Source of the DNA: an uncultured Lachnospiraceae bacterium
GTDB lineage: Bacteria > Bacillota > Clostridia > Lachnospirales > Lachnospiraceae
Assembly (NCBI GenBank): GCA_900549665.1
Contig: URPH01000005.1
Location: 1-64,000 of the forward strand
Length of the DNA stretch: 64,000 nt
Reading direction: 5' to 3'
The notes under the pieces were generated by a model. That model worked only from the letters and a program-made list of their open reading frames with translations. It did no database searches and was not told where the DNA came from. Made by a program: the position numbers and the translations under genes. Within the stretch, counting starts at the first letter, position 1. Every line of letters begins with the position of its first letter. Below are positions 43,520 to 50,763 of this stretch, one piece after another.

Positions 43520-44077
43520 TTAAATGTTAATACCTGCGCCGGGGCTGGTTCTTTTCACATCCCCTAAAATATCCTCGTCGTCTGATTCTGTGTCACTTTC
43601 CACAAAATCCGGTAAAGATTTTATAATTTTTTCTTTATCAGGTAAGTCGTCCGTGCCCTTGCTACCCGGTATAATTTCCATAACTTCCCTATATCCGTAG
43701 TTGTTTTTCTGGTTCCATATGATGTACGGATATGGTGCAGCACCTGCGAAGCCTATCTCTGTTATAATTGCATTTATTGCCGCCTTTGCACGTGCGACAA
43801 TTCTCCCCGCTTCGCTGTGTTCGTCCTGTTCCCATTGCCATAGAGTAGTACGAGACACACCAACGAATACGCTTAATAATTCCACCGTTGGGCGGCGGTC
43901 GTTCTCTTCGCAGTATTTAAACATCAACCCGATACGCTCTTTTATTCCCTCCGGGTCGCACTTCTTGCATGGTGGCAGCTCCATAAGCTCATCGAACCGT
44001 TTTATATATTCCCCTATCTTGGGAATCTGTGACAGTTTCGCCGCCGGGTAGTTGCTGCTTGGGTTTCCTTTCGCCAT
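43520..44077 (-). CDS. terS: phage small-terminase-like DNA-packaging protein
   Basis: 185 residues. A central helix-turn-helix (LLSVFVGVSRTTLWQWEQ) with a C-terminal IIWNQKNNYGYREVMEI is the arrangement of small terminase or gp3-type packaging proteins, in which a 'KNxxGYxD' type motif follows the HTH. An acidic tail (ESDTESDDEDILGD) follows. Small terminases recognise the packaging site; satellites often carry their own to redirect a helper phage's large terminase. No large terminase gene is present here. GGAGG precedes the ATG. Confidence 0.65.
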   Translation of the reverse strand: MAKGNPSSNYPAAKLSQIPKIGEYIKRFDELMELPPCKKCDPEGIKERIGLMFKYCEENDRRPTVELLSVFVGVSRTTLWQWEQDEHSEAGRIVARAKAAINAIITEIGFAGAAPYPYIIWNQKNNYGYREVMEIIPGSKGTDDLPDKEKIIKSLPDFVESDTESDDEDILGDVKRTSPGAGINI

Positions 44078-44115
44078 CCTTTTCGCCTCCTCTCTGCCGT
44101 AGTGTTATTTTATCC

Positions 44116-44145
44116 GGGAACCTTAGCACCTCCGCCGTGGTTCCC
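44116..44145 (-). other. intercistronic hairpin before terS
   Basis: GGGAACC (44116-44122) / GGTTCCC (44139-44145) inverted repeat between the 104-residue gene and the terS-like gene, without a T run. A processing site or structured leader is possible. Confidence 0.45.
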
Positions 44146-44156
44146 AGTTAAAACCG

Positions 44157-44471
44157 TTATTCCTTGTTTTCTTTTTTCAAAGCCTGCAGTTGTCCGTATT
44201 CATTTCTAAACAAAATAGAATTGTATGGGTTATCCTTGTTTTTCCATCTTCCGACGAGTATTTTTCCATCATCAAAATACTTTACAGATATAAACGAAAC
44301 AAGATCGCACTCTAAAAATATAAACTCTGTACAATCATCCTCAGCAATTACAGAGATAACACGGCTAAGAAAAACAAGGTCGTCTATTTCTTCTCTGCTT
44401 GCTGCTTTTCTGTATTTAATCTTCTGATCGGGGCCGGTCCATCCGGCTTTCCATTTCTGCATATTATTCAC
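44157..44471 (-). CDS. hypothetical protein
   Basis: 104 residues, mixed alpha/beta, no recognised domain. It starts with GTG at 44471, nine bases after AGAGGA, 17 bp downstream of the replication gene. Typical small accessory gene of mobile elements. Confidence 0.6.
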   Translation of the reverse strand: MNNMQKWKAGWTGPDQKIKYRKAASREEIDDLVFLSRVISVIAEDDCTEFIFLECDLVSFISVKYFDDGKILVGRWKNKDNPYNSILFRNEYGQLQALKKENKE

Positions 44472-44488
44472 TTTGTGCCATCCTCTCG

Positions 44489-45286
44489 TTAAATGCTATA
44501 AATCTGTGACCAACAGACGCTCTTTGTGTTTGTCGTGATGCAATAATCAATCAATTTAACAACTTGGTTTGTACTTCGTTCATTAACACGCCCTGCGTAA
44601 TCCTTTGAATGACTTTCTATAGCCTGTCCGACTTTATCAACAGCGTAATAGTTTTTAAATGCGTCCCCTCTGGTGTACTTGTACGTTATCCATCTGTTAA
44701 AGGCTTTTTTCAGTTCTTCCGGAAATCCTCGCTTTTCTGAAACATCATTAGCCGCAGACAATGCCTCTGTTTCTGTAAGTGTTGGAACGTCAGACTTCTT
44801 TATGTCTGACGATCCCACTAATTTATTAGTGGGATAATATATACTGTTTCTTTCATTCTTACTTTCTTGTTTAAAAACATTCTTGTTTGTCGTCACTTTT
44901 TGGCTTTTGGTCTGTCGGTTGTCTGTCGGTTGTCTGTCATTTTTTCCGTCATTTTGTCCGTCACTTTTTTGGTACAATCCCCAATTAAGTATTGAAATAA
45001 GGGAGTTTTTATTGCTTGTTTGTCTGTCAATCTGTCCGTCATTCTGAAAGTCGGTTAGAACCCTCCTGACCTTGCTTTCGTTCAACTTTAGTTTGTCAGA
45101 TATGGAGATACAACCCGTTATGAGCTGTCCCGGTTGTAATACAATCCTCTTACCCTTAAATATTGCCTGTTTCTCTGCGTGCGTAGCATTCAATAACAAG
45201 TATGCCCATACTGCGAAATGAGCGGAGTCTTTCATAACAATCGGATTGTCAAGCGTCTTTCTGTGTAACTTTATCCACCCTTCCAA
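44489..45286 (-). CDS. replisome-organizer-like replication protein
   Basis: 265 residues. The N-terminal winged-helix domain, GWIKLHRKTLDNPIVMKDSA then LKLNESKVRRVLTDFQNDGQI, is that of phage replisome organizers and initiator proteins of the DnaD/DnaB-loader class. A repetitive D/N/Q/K-rich linker (about 108-135) follows, then a helical C-terminal part. TTG start with AGGAGG. It probably initiates element replication. The linker DNA contains tandem repeats that could be the origin, as in other phages where the origin lies inside the initiator gene. Confidence 0.72.
   Translation of the reverse strand: MEGWIKLHRKTLDNPIVMKDSAHFAVWAYLLLNATHAEKQAIFKGKRIVLQPGQLITGCISISDKLKLNESKVRRVLTDFQNDGQIDRQTSNKNSLISILNWGLYQKSDGQNDGKNDRQPTDNRQTKSQKVTTNKNVFKQESKNERNSIYYPTNKLVGSSDIKKSDVPTLTETEALSAANDVSEKRGFPEELKKAFNRWITYKYTRGDAFKNYYAVDKVGQAIESHSKDYAGRVNERSTNQVVKLIDYCITTNTKSVCWSQIYSI
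44909..45042. repeat. iteron-like TGTCNGTC repeats inside the replication gene
   Basis: Short direct repeats of the type CTGTCGGTTG, TCTGTCATT and CCGTCATTTTGTCCGTCA crowd 44909-44970 and recur at 45020-45042. They fall in the low-complexity linker of the replisome-organizer-like gene. Candidate origin iterons. Confidence 0.45.
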
Positions 45287-45356
45287 GCGTCCTCCTTTCT
45301 AGTAATGAACTCTAACCGTTACATTTTACAATGTGTAACACTGAGTAATGCAACCG

Positions 45357-45554
45357 TTACAATTCATTAGCTTGATCGATATATGCCTCCGCCTTTTTTA
45401 GATTAACCTTTGTCAATCTTCCAACTTTGACTATCGCACCTGCTTCCTCCGCGATTCTTTGCGCTGTCTTTCTCCCGAGTCCTGTATATCCCTGAAACTC
45501 TGGCACTGTCACAAGCAGCGGTCTGTCTGGTTTAGTATACTGAGCCTTTCTCAT
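45357..45554 (-). CDS. excisionase-like HTH protein
   Basis: 65 residues with a small winged-helix/MerR-like HTH: VPEFQGYTGLGRKTAQRIAEE followed by VGRLTKVNLKKAEAYIDQ, the pattern of Tn916-type Xis and DUF6462 proteins. GGAGG ribosome site. First gene of the leftward xis-rep-terS run. Unlike most Xis genes it is far from int, so it might instead control transcription. Confidence 0.7.
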   Translation of the reverse strand: MRKAQYTKPDRPLLVTVPEFQGYTGLGRKTAQRIAEEAGAIVKVGRLTKVNLKKAEAYIDQANEL

Positions 45555-45845
45555 CCTCTCGCCTCCTTTCTTTTGAATGTCAGCAGATAAATACTATTTT
45601 TTACATCTCTTTTTATCTGTTATTTATCTGTCGGCATCACAATAACACGGCGTAAGAATAAAAGATATTGACTAAATAAACAAGGATTTTTCCCATAAAA
45701 TCAGCATTGTTTAGTCCGTTAAACATTGCGGTTCGTTCTTTGTATAGCGGACTAAACAACACTTTTTCTGTAATCGGTGCAAACACTTGAAAACGCAGTT
45801 CGTTTATATTTTGTTGTGCAATATCACTATTGCAACAATAAAATT
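45555..45845. promoter_or_regulatory. regulatory spacer with inverted and direct repeats
   Basis: No gene is seen. It contains CAGATAAATA (45584-45593), TTTTATCTG (45611-45619) and TATTTATCTG (45621-45630) upstream of the xis-like gene; a leftward promoter candidate TTGTTT-17-TATTCT lies upstream of those; a perfect 12-bp inverted repeat TTGTTTAGTCCG / CGGACTAAACAA lies at 45707-45718 and 45748-45759; and a hairpin after the tape measure gene lies at 45811-45837. Confidence 0.5.
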
Positions 45846-48800
45846 TTATGTTGGTTGGAAAGAAAAACCGTTTCTGCTCTTCTGTTCGCGTACTGCGTCC
45901 GTTATCGTCCGGCCTCCGATTTCAACAATCGTCTGCTCGTTTTTGTCTGCCTGCCGCCTTGCCTGTGTTTCTACGTTCTGAATTGCCGGAACTATAACAA
46001 TTTCTGCTATTTCCTTAAATGCTGCCGTCAGTGGATTATCTGCCACGATTGCAGCTTGTACGGCTCCGCTTATGCTGTCATGTGTGTATCTCTGCACGCT
46101 TATATCACGGCTGAAATCTTCCCCATAATTTGCCCGGCAAGCTCTCAAATCTGTATCATTGATAGAGAGTCTCGTATTCACAGCAACATTATCAAGCGGC
46201 GCAAGCCATCCAGAGACAGCCTTTTTCGTTGTCTTTCCGGCGTTGTTAATGCCCTTATTGAATCCCTGCACCGTATACAATCCGAATTGCTCAAACACCT
46301 TTGACGGGCTGTTTATATCAAGTTTTTCTTTGAACCAGTCTGTGACTTTAGAGGCCCACGACTTAACGGCATCCTCACAGTCTCTATAAAAACTGTTGAT
46401 TCCATCACGGAAGCCATGAATCACGTTTTTAGCAAATCCCTGGAACGATGAGACGCTTGCCGTATCTGAAAACCATGTTTTCACATTAGAGGCCCATGTT
46501 GTTATACTGCTTTTACAATCGCTATAGGATGTAGAAATTTTTCCTTTAAATCCGCTTATGATATTATGCGCATAAGTTGAAAATGTCGTGCTATTAACTG
46601 CGCCATGTGAACTACCAGAGAAGTAACTCTTTATATCTGCCGCCCATGCAGAAATATTGTCTCTAGTTGAAGTATATGTGTTTCCGATTTTTGTTCTAAA
46701 TCCTGATATGACATCATTTGCGTAAGTGATCCATGTATCTTTATTAACTGCGCCGAAAGAAGTACCACTAAACCACTTTTTGACATTCTCAGCCCATGCA
46801 GAAATATTGTCTTTTGTAGTTGAATATGCACCGCCTATTTTATCTTTAAAACCGCCTATGATATTTTGCCCGTATGTTTCCCATGTTGATTTACATATTT
46901 TCCCGAATGATGTACCAGAAAACCAATCTTTGATTTTACCAGCCCATTCTAAAACTTTGGCTTGACAATCTGAAAATTTACTGGAAATACCAGATATTAA
47001 CCCCTCGACAATATAGCCTCCCATTGTCTGCATTTCCTTTGATGGGCTGTGTATTCCAAATGCGTCCTTGAATCCATCAATAAAAGGCTGAAACAGATTG
47101 TTTTTTATCCATGTACCGCAATTTTTCAATGCGTTTGCTATCCCATTCCATAACCCGGCGATAATGTCCCCGCCTGCATCCTCGATGTAAGTATTGAAAT
47201 AGTCGGACAAATTGCCCCAGGATTTTTTTAACATATCCCAGATACTGCCGACAAAATCAATTGCACCTTTTACAGCAGATCCGAGAAGTTTTCCCAAGCT
47301 CTTAGAAACACCGGACCAGTCAAAACCTGTGAAAAAATCCTTGATAGCGTCAACGATATACTGAGGAACCGCCGCCCAATCTGTGCCGGAAACAACCCCA
47401 TATAAAGAATCGCACAAGGCTTTTATTGCGTTTGATAAGGCTGAACCAATCGAACCCCAAGAAAGATTTTTAAAGAATCCACCGATTGCCGAAACAATCC
47501 CTTTCCCCAGTGCGGCGAAATCCGTTTTCTTTACAAATCCATTAAATGTATCAAATAATCCTGTTACAGCCTTTCCAATAGCTGCGCCGCCTTTGCTCCA
47601 CTTAATGCCTTTTATTGCCGTTGTTATGGCGGTTCCAATACTCTCCCCTAAATTTGTAAAGTCAAAAGTTGACACAAAATCATAAAGCAGATCAATAATA
47701 GAATTGAACCCATTACACACCAAAGAGCCAACCGCCGGCCAGTCTATCACATTTACGGCGGAATTTAAGCCGGTTGCAAGTGATCGCCCTATCATTCCCC
47801 AGTCTATTGTTGTTAAAAGAGTATTTGCAAATGTTAGGGCGGTATTGATACCCTCGCCAATAGTAGAACCTACCAGAGACCAATCTAACGCCCCTACAAA
47901 GCCATTTATAAATGTTCCTATACTCTGCGCTATCTTCTTTGATGTTTCTTTGATTTTCGCCCAGTCTATGCCCTCTAATGCTGCGTTGATCTTTTCCGCC
48001 ACCATCGCGCCAATTTCTGAAAAATCCGCCTTTTCCCATGCGTCCTTTATCATCTGTGCGAGATTTGCGAACTTGTCCCCGACTTTCTCAGTCTCGAAAG
48101 AGTCCGCCGGATTAGTTGCACCAGATCCGCCGCTGTTATCGCCGTTGTTGTCCTGTAATATATTTAACTCATCAATCCCGGCTGTAGCCGTTGCAAGTTT
48201 CTTTGTACTCGCTGTTGCTTTGTCGAGACTTTCCGCATAATTTCCTACAACCTTTTTTGCATGAGTAAATGTTGACTTCCCTGTTAATGCAGCGAAAAAT
48301 TGACCGATGGCGTTCGTTGCCTCTATCAGTTTTGATATAAAAGCGTTAACAATAGGGGTAACAGCATTTATAAGCGGTTCAAATGCTGCAATTATGCTAT
48401 TTCCAAGCTGTTTCAACCCAGACTGCATAGACGAAATATTTTTATTGAACTCTGTACCCTTTGCCGCCGAATACTGCGCCAGTGTATCAAAGCCCTGCTT
48501 CATGGTGTTTAATAATGCCGTGATTGCCCGGCGTAATACCATAAATGCAAATAAGCGTGTGACGCTCCTTATTTTCTTACCAAGTCCGCTAAATGCTGTG
48601 CCAAGTTTAGGAATCTGAGCTTTTAACCCTCTCAATGCTCCGGCGGCTTTCTTGCACGCTGAAACAATCCCGGAACCAATAGAACTCATTTTTGCAAAAG
48701 TTCCCTTTACTGCTCCACCAATTCCAGAAAGTACCGTTTTTAGGCGGCTTGTCTGCTCTGTTGCACCTGTCAGAGAGTTTTTATAATTTCGCATCTGCTC

Positions 48801-49655
48801 CGATGCTTCCGCTAAATCCTGTGCCGCCCTCTCGTATGTCGTAGAATCAAAAGCCTTTGCCCCGCTCTCCATCTGCTTCATGGTGTACTTTGCCTGGTTC
48901 ATGCCGTCTATGAGATCCTGCATATCTGCGTTGAACTTCTCCGTACCAGAACCAAGCGCAATTTTTTCACGAATGCCAGAAAAAGCCGTCTTTAACTGTT
49001 CGGCTATACCTTTTAGCGTCTGCATCTTTCCGCCCATTTTCTGGACATTCTCCGCCGCCTCTGTCTCGGTCTGTGCTACTTCTGTAAATGACTGCTTTAT
49101 ATTATTCGCCGCATATGTCGCCACGCTTTCAACTTTTTCCACATCCTCAGCAGATCCGAGCCGGGATTTTATAACGCTTTCGTCTGTTGTGCCGTAGTTC
49201 TGCAGATTCTCCGCCCAGTTTGGTTTTTCCCAGAAATTAAGCGGCTTTTGTGCGTTTACTTTATCCATAGCCGAATATAACTGTTCTAACGCGCTTTTTG
49301 CTTCTGCAATGTCATAAACTAAATTTCTGTATTGTTTAGAGTTTTCATTTATTCCTGATACAGTTTTTAATTTATTTTCTTTTTTTGTCAGTGCATCAAG
49401 CCGGGCCTCCACCTGTGCAATTTGTTTTCTTAATTCTTCAGGATTTCCTGACACTTTGATATTAGAAAACGCTGTCTGCAGTTTCTTCTGGAAGTCCTCG
49501 AAACTTTCCATTTCCTGCCGTAATTTCTTTGTGTTTATACCATTCAAGGCCGTTTTCATAGCTTTCAGGCTCTCTATTGTCTTATCTATTCCTTTATCTG
49601 CCTTTTGTGTCGTTGCTTCGATTTCGAGGGTAATACTATCTACTTTATCCGCCAC
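45846..49655 (-). CDS. phage tail tape measure protein
   Basis: 1269 residues from a GTG at 49655, which follows AAAGGCGGTG. An N-terminal coiled-coil part (about 1-350) is followed by a hydrophobic Gly/Ala-rich region, a W-rich repeat region (KADFSEIGAM, IDWAKIKET, LDWSLVGSTIG, IDWGMIGRS and similar) and two copies of the GIHSPSKEM/INSPSKVF motif usual in these proteins. Between them are about four ~50-residue tandem repeats marked by WFSGTSFG. Such proteins set siphophage tail length and travel through the tail. Here it is the sole recognisable tail gene. The reading upstream to 49736 crosses a terminator and is rejected. Confidence 0.9.
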   Translation of the reverse strand: MADKVDSITLEIEATTQKADKGIDKTIESLKAMKTALNGINTKKLRQEMESFEDFQKKLQTAFSNIKVSGNPEELRKQIAQVEARLDALTKKENKLKTVSGINENSKQYRNLVYDIAEAKSALEQLYSAMDKVNAQKPLNFWEKPNWAENLQNYGTTDESVIKSRLGSAEDVEKVESVATYAANNIKQSFTEVAQTETEAAENVQKMGGKMQTLKGIAEQLKTAFSGIREKIALGSGTEKFNADMQDLIDGMNQAKYTMKQMESGAKAFDSTTYERAAQDLAEASEQMRNYKNSLTGATEQTSRLKTVLSGIGGAVKGTFAKMSSIGSGIVSACKKAAGALRGLKAQIPKLGTAFSGLGKKIRSVTRLFAFMVLRRAITALLNTMKQGFDTLAQYSAAKGTEFNKNISSMQSGLKQLGNSIIAAFEPLINAVTPIVNAFISKLIEATNAIGQFFAALTGKSTFTHAKKVVGNYAESLDKATASTKKLATATAGIDELNILQDNNGDNSGGSGATNPADSFETEKVGDKFANLAQMIKDAWEKADFSEIGAMVAEKINAALEGIDWAKIKETSKKIAQSIGTFINGFVGALDWSLVGSTIGEGINTALTFANTLLTTIDWGMIGRSLATGLNSAVNVIDWPAVGSLVCNGFNSIIDLLYDFVSTFDFTNLGESIGTAITTAIKGIKWSKGGAAIGKAVTGLFDTFNGFVKKTDFAALGKGIVSAIGGFFKNLSWGSIGSALSNAIKALCDSLYGVVSGTDWAAVPQYIVDAIKDFFTGFDWSGVSKSLGKLLGSAVKGAIDFVGSIWDMLKKSWGNLSDYFNTYIEDAGGDIIAGLWNGIANALKNCGTWIKNNLFQPFIDGFKDAFGIHSPSKEMQTMGGYIVEGLISGISSKFSDCQAKVLEWAGKIKDWFSGTSFGKICKSTWETYGQNIIGGFKDKIGGAYSTTKDNISAWAENVKKWFSGTSFGAVNKDTWITYANDVISGFRTKIGNTYTSTRDNISAWAADIKSYFSGSSHGAVNSTTFSTYAHNIISGFKGKISTSYSDCKSSITTWASNVKTWFSDTASVSSFQGFAKNVIHGFRDGINSFYRDCEDAVKSWASKVTDWFKEKLDINSPSKVFEQFGLYTVQGFNKGINNAGKTTKKAVSGWLAPLDNVAVNTRLSINDTDLRACRANYGEDFSRDISVQRYTHDSISGAVQAAIVADNPLTAAFKEIAEIVIVPAIQNVETQARRQADKNEQTIVEIGGRTITDAVREQKSRNGFSFQPT
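46300..46990 (-). repeat. ~150-bp tandem repeats in the tape measure gene
   Basis: The protein segment WFSGTSFG...ISAW recurs with a period of about 50 residues, four times or more, with visible nucleotide similarity between units (for example around 46620, 46770 and 46920). Confidence 0.7.
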
Positions 49656-49684
49656 GTTTAACACCGCCTTTCGTTTTCCGGCAC

Positions 49685-49715
49685 TAAAAAAGAGCCGGGA
49701 TTTTCTCTCGGCTCT
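49685..49715 (-). terminator. terminator just upstream of the tape measure gene
   Basis: Minus-strand stem AGAGCCG / CGGCTCT (arms 49709-49715 and 49691-49697), 11-base loop, then five or six T residues, ending ~30 bp before the tape measure GTG. Confidence 0.75.
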
Positions 49716-49736
49716 ACGCGGCTCTGCATTAGTCAA

Positions 49737-49817
49737 TTATTTCTTAGATCCTACGATAACGGCAACACATAAAAACGCCGTCACGCATACGATTGTTGTA
49801 CAAATAATAGCAATCAT
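49737..49817 (-). CDS. 26-residue single-helix membrane peptide
   Basis: Encodes a hydrophobic peptide beginning MIAIICTTIVCV and ending VGSKK, one transmembrane helix with a basic C-terminus. AAAGGAG and GGAAA lie just upstream, and its ATG overlaps the stop of the 93-residue gene (ATGA). Too short for homology; holin-like or regulatory small protein are options. Confidence 0.55.
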   Translation of the reverse strand: MIAIICTTIVCVTAFLCVAVIVGSKK

Positions 49818-50095
49818 TTTCCTTTGCTCCTTTCCTCATAGCCTATTTTGTAGGCTTTTCTTATAGAATCAACAAGCCAGTTTTGAAACTCTCCCGGTAT
49901 GTTGTATCCGTCTATCACAATCTTTTCAAGGTCCGCCAGTCTGTTAGTGTTCTCTTTGGCATCAATTACACCTGTGTTATAGGCTACCGTTACCATATCC
50001 GCAACCGCCCCGGCGTTCTCCATCTTTTCCGCTGTCGGCAATGTATGACCGTACATTTTGCCATATATGGCGAGTTTGTGCTTTACATTATGCAT
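49814..50095 (-). CDS. hypothetical protein
   Basis: 93 residues, helical, soluble; the tail FQNWLVDSIRKAYKIGYEE is amphipathic. No recognised family. It follows the XRE gene by 2 bp and is coupled to the 26-residue peptide. Typical of short accessory genes downstream of a phage repressor. Confidence 0.6.
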   Translation of the reverse strand: MHNVKHKLAIYGKMYGHTLPTAEKMENAGAVADMVTVAYNTGVIDAKENTNRLADLEKIVIDGYNIPGEFQNWLVDSIRKAYKIGYEERSKGK

Positions 50096-50097
50096 CT

Positions 50098-50295
50098 CTA
50101 CACCTCCACAAGCTCGCTAGGGCTACACTCTAAACACATAGCAATCTTATTGATGGTTTTTATTGTTGGCTCTCTCTGACCTCTCAAAATTGCCGTTATT
50201 GTGGAATTACGCGCACCACATCTCCTTGCAAGCTGCGCCTGTGTCAAATTCTTTTCACACATCAGATCAATTATTTTTGCTTTGTTTGCCTTCAT
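50098..50295 (-). CDS. XRE-family HTH regulator
   Basis: 65 residues, essentially a single Cro/CI-type HTH: LTQAQLARRCGARNSTITAI with the recognition helix, then REPTIKTINKIAMCLECSPSELV. The ATG at 50295 is preceded by GGAGGTG. It heads the operon leading to the tape measure gene. A likely promoter is TTGATA-17-TAAAAT at 50370-50398, with a terminator hairpin in the leader. Confidence 0.9.
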   Translation of the reverse strand: MKANKAKIIDLMCEKNLTQAQLARRCGARNSTITAILRGQREPTIKTINKIAMCLECSPSELVEV

Positions 50296-50315
50296 CCTGG
50301 CACCTCCATAAACAG

Positions 50316-50343
50316 AAAAAAGCCGGATGATATACACCCGGCT
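50316..50343 (-). terminator. terminator in the leader of the XRE operon
   Basis: Minus-strand stem AGCCGG / CCGGCT (50338-50343 and 50321-50326), 11-base loop, then TTTTTT. It lies between the predicted promoter and the XRE ribosome site, so it may act as an attenuator. Confidence 0.7.
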
Positions 50344-50369
50344 CATGGCTCTTTGCTTTATATGACTAT

Positions 50370-50398
50370 ATTTTATATAATTTATACATCATTATCAA
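50370..50398 (-). promoter_or_regulatory. promoter of the XRE operon
   Basis: Minus-strand TTGATA (50393-50398), a 17-bp spacer, then TAAAAT (50370-50375). It is divergent from the antitoxin RNA promoter. Confidence 0.6.
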
Positions 50399-50427
50399 TA
50401 ATTTATCGTCAACACCGATATTTTACC

Positions 50428-50456
50428 TTGAAAAAAATATGCCTACGTGTTATATT
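50428..50456 (+). promoter_or_regulatory. promoter of the predicted antitoxin RNA
   Basis: TTGAAA (50428-50433), a 17-bp spacer, TATATT (50451-50456) on the plus strand, convergent with the toxin gene. Confidence 0.65.
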
Positions 50457-50462
50457 GAACAT

Positions 50463-50565
50463 AGAAAAAGGGAAAGCCAGAGAAGCGGCTTACCCTCAAC
50501 AATTAAGAATCTGTTTTACAACAGCCGTCATTATTGCGAGTAATGGCGGCTATTTTCGTTTTCCC
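50463..50565 (+). ncRNA. predicted type I antitoxin RNA
   Basis: About 100 nt. It starts after a near-consensus promoter and ends at a hairpin, GCCG-CATTA / TAATG-CGGC (about 50524-50551), followed by TATTTTCGTTTT. Its 3' part is antisense to the 3' end of the toxin mRNA. Its 5' part forms a hairpin, GGGAAAGCC / GGCTTACCC, that is also present at the 5' end of the toxin mRNA. Confidence 0.6.
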
Positions 50566-50645
50566 TTGAAAATCGTGTAACACAATCCAACAAGGGCGCA
50601 AATGAATATTCCAATCTGAATTAAATCAGCGTATGTAACATACAT
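50550..50645 (-). CDS. holin-like type I toxin (Hol_Tox family)
   Basis: 31 residues, too short for usual gene callers. The layout MYVTYADLIQIG, hydrophobic helix, then YTIFKGKRK is the pattern of the putative holin-like toxin family: a short polar start, one transmembrane helix and a basic tail. GGAGGG lies eight bases before the ATG but can be locked in a stem with CCCTCC at 50672-50677. A convergent antisense RNA overlaps the 3' end. Predicted to insert into the cell's own membrane; acts as an addiction or lysis-type peptide by analogy. Confidence 0.8.
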   Translation of the reverse strand: MYVTYADLIQIGIFICALVGLCYTIFKGKRK

Positions 50646-50653
50646 CGGCAACG

Positions 50654-50699
50654 CCCTCCTTTCTTTCGTCTGGAGGGTTAGCCCCTCCGAAAAAGAGGG
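50654..50699 (-). promoter_or_regulatory. switchable toxin leader that can hide the ribosome site
   Basis: In the toxin mRNA, CCCUCC (50677-50672) can pair with the ribosome site GGAGGG (50659-50654), loop 12 nt. The same CCCUCC can instead pair with an upstream GGAGGG (about 50688-50683), and that upstream element can pair with CCCUC (50699-50695). Two stem sets are therefore mutually exclusive: one hides the ribosome site, the other frees it. Confidence 0.65.
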
Positions 50700-50734
50700 T
50701 AAGCCGCCCGGCTCTCTGGTTTTCCCATGTGTCT

Positions 50735-50763
50735 ATATTATCATCTATTAGTATCTCTTTCAA
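50735..50763 (-). promoter_or_regulatory. promoter of the toxin gene
   Basis: Minus-strand TTGAAA (50758-50763), a 17-bp spacer, TAATAT (50735-50740). Predicted start near 50728, giving an ~80-nt leader. Confidence 0.55.

Larger units (their letters stand above)
50466..50727. repeat. imperfect inverted repeat flanking the toxin module
   Basis: The sequence around 50468-50495 (GGGAAAGCCAGAGA then GCGGCTTACCCTC) recurs in inverted orientation at 50695-50727 with a four-base insertion and one substitution. As a result, both the toxin mRNA and the antitoxin RNA begin with nearly the same segment. Confidence 0.7.

Noticed and set aside
49656..49736. N-terminal extension of the tape measure ORF
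   Set aside because: The extension encodes a terminator hairpin and overlaps the end of the preceding small ORF region; the GTG at 49655 has a proper ribosome site.
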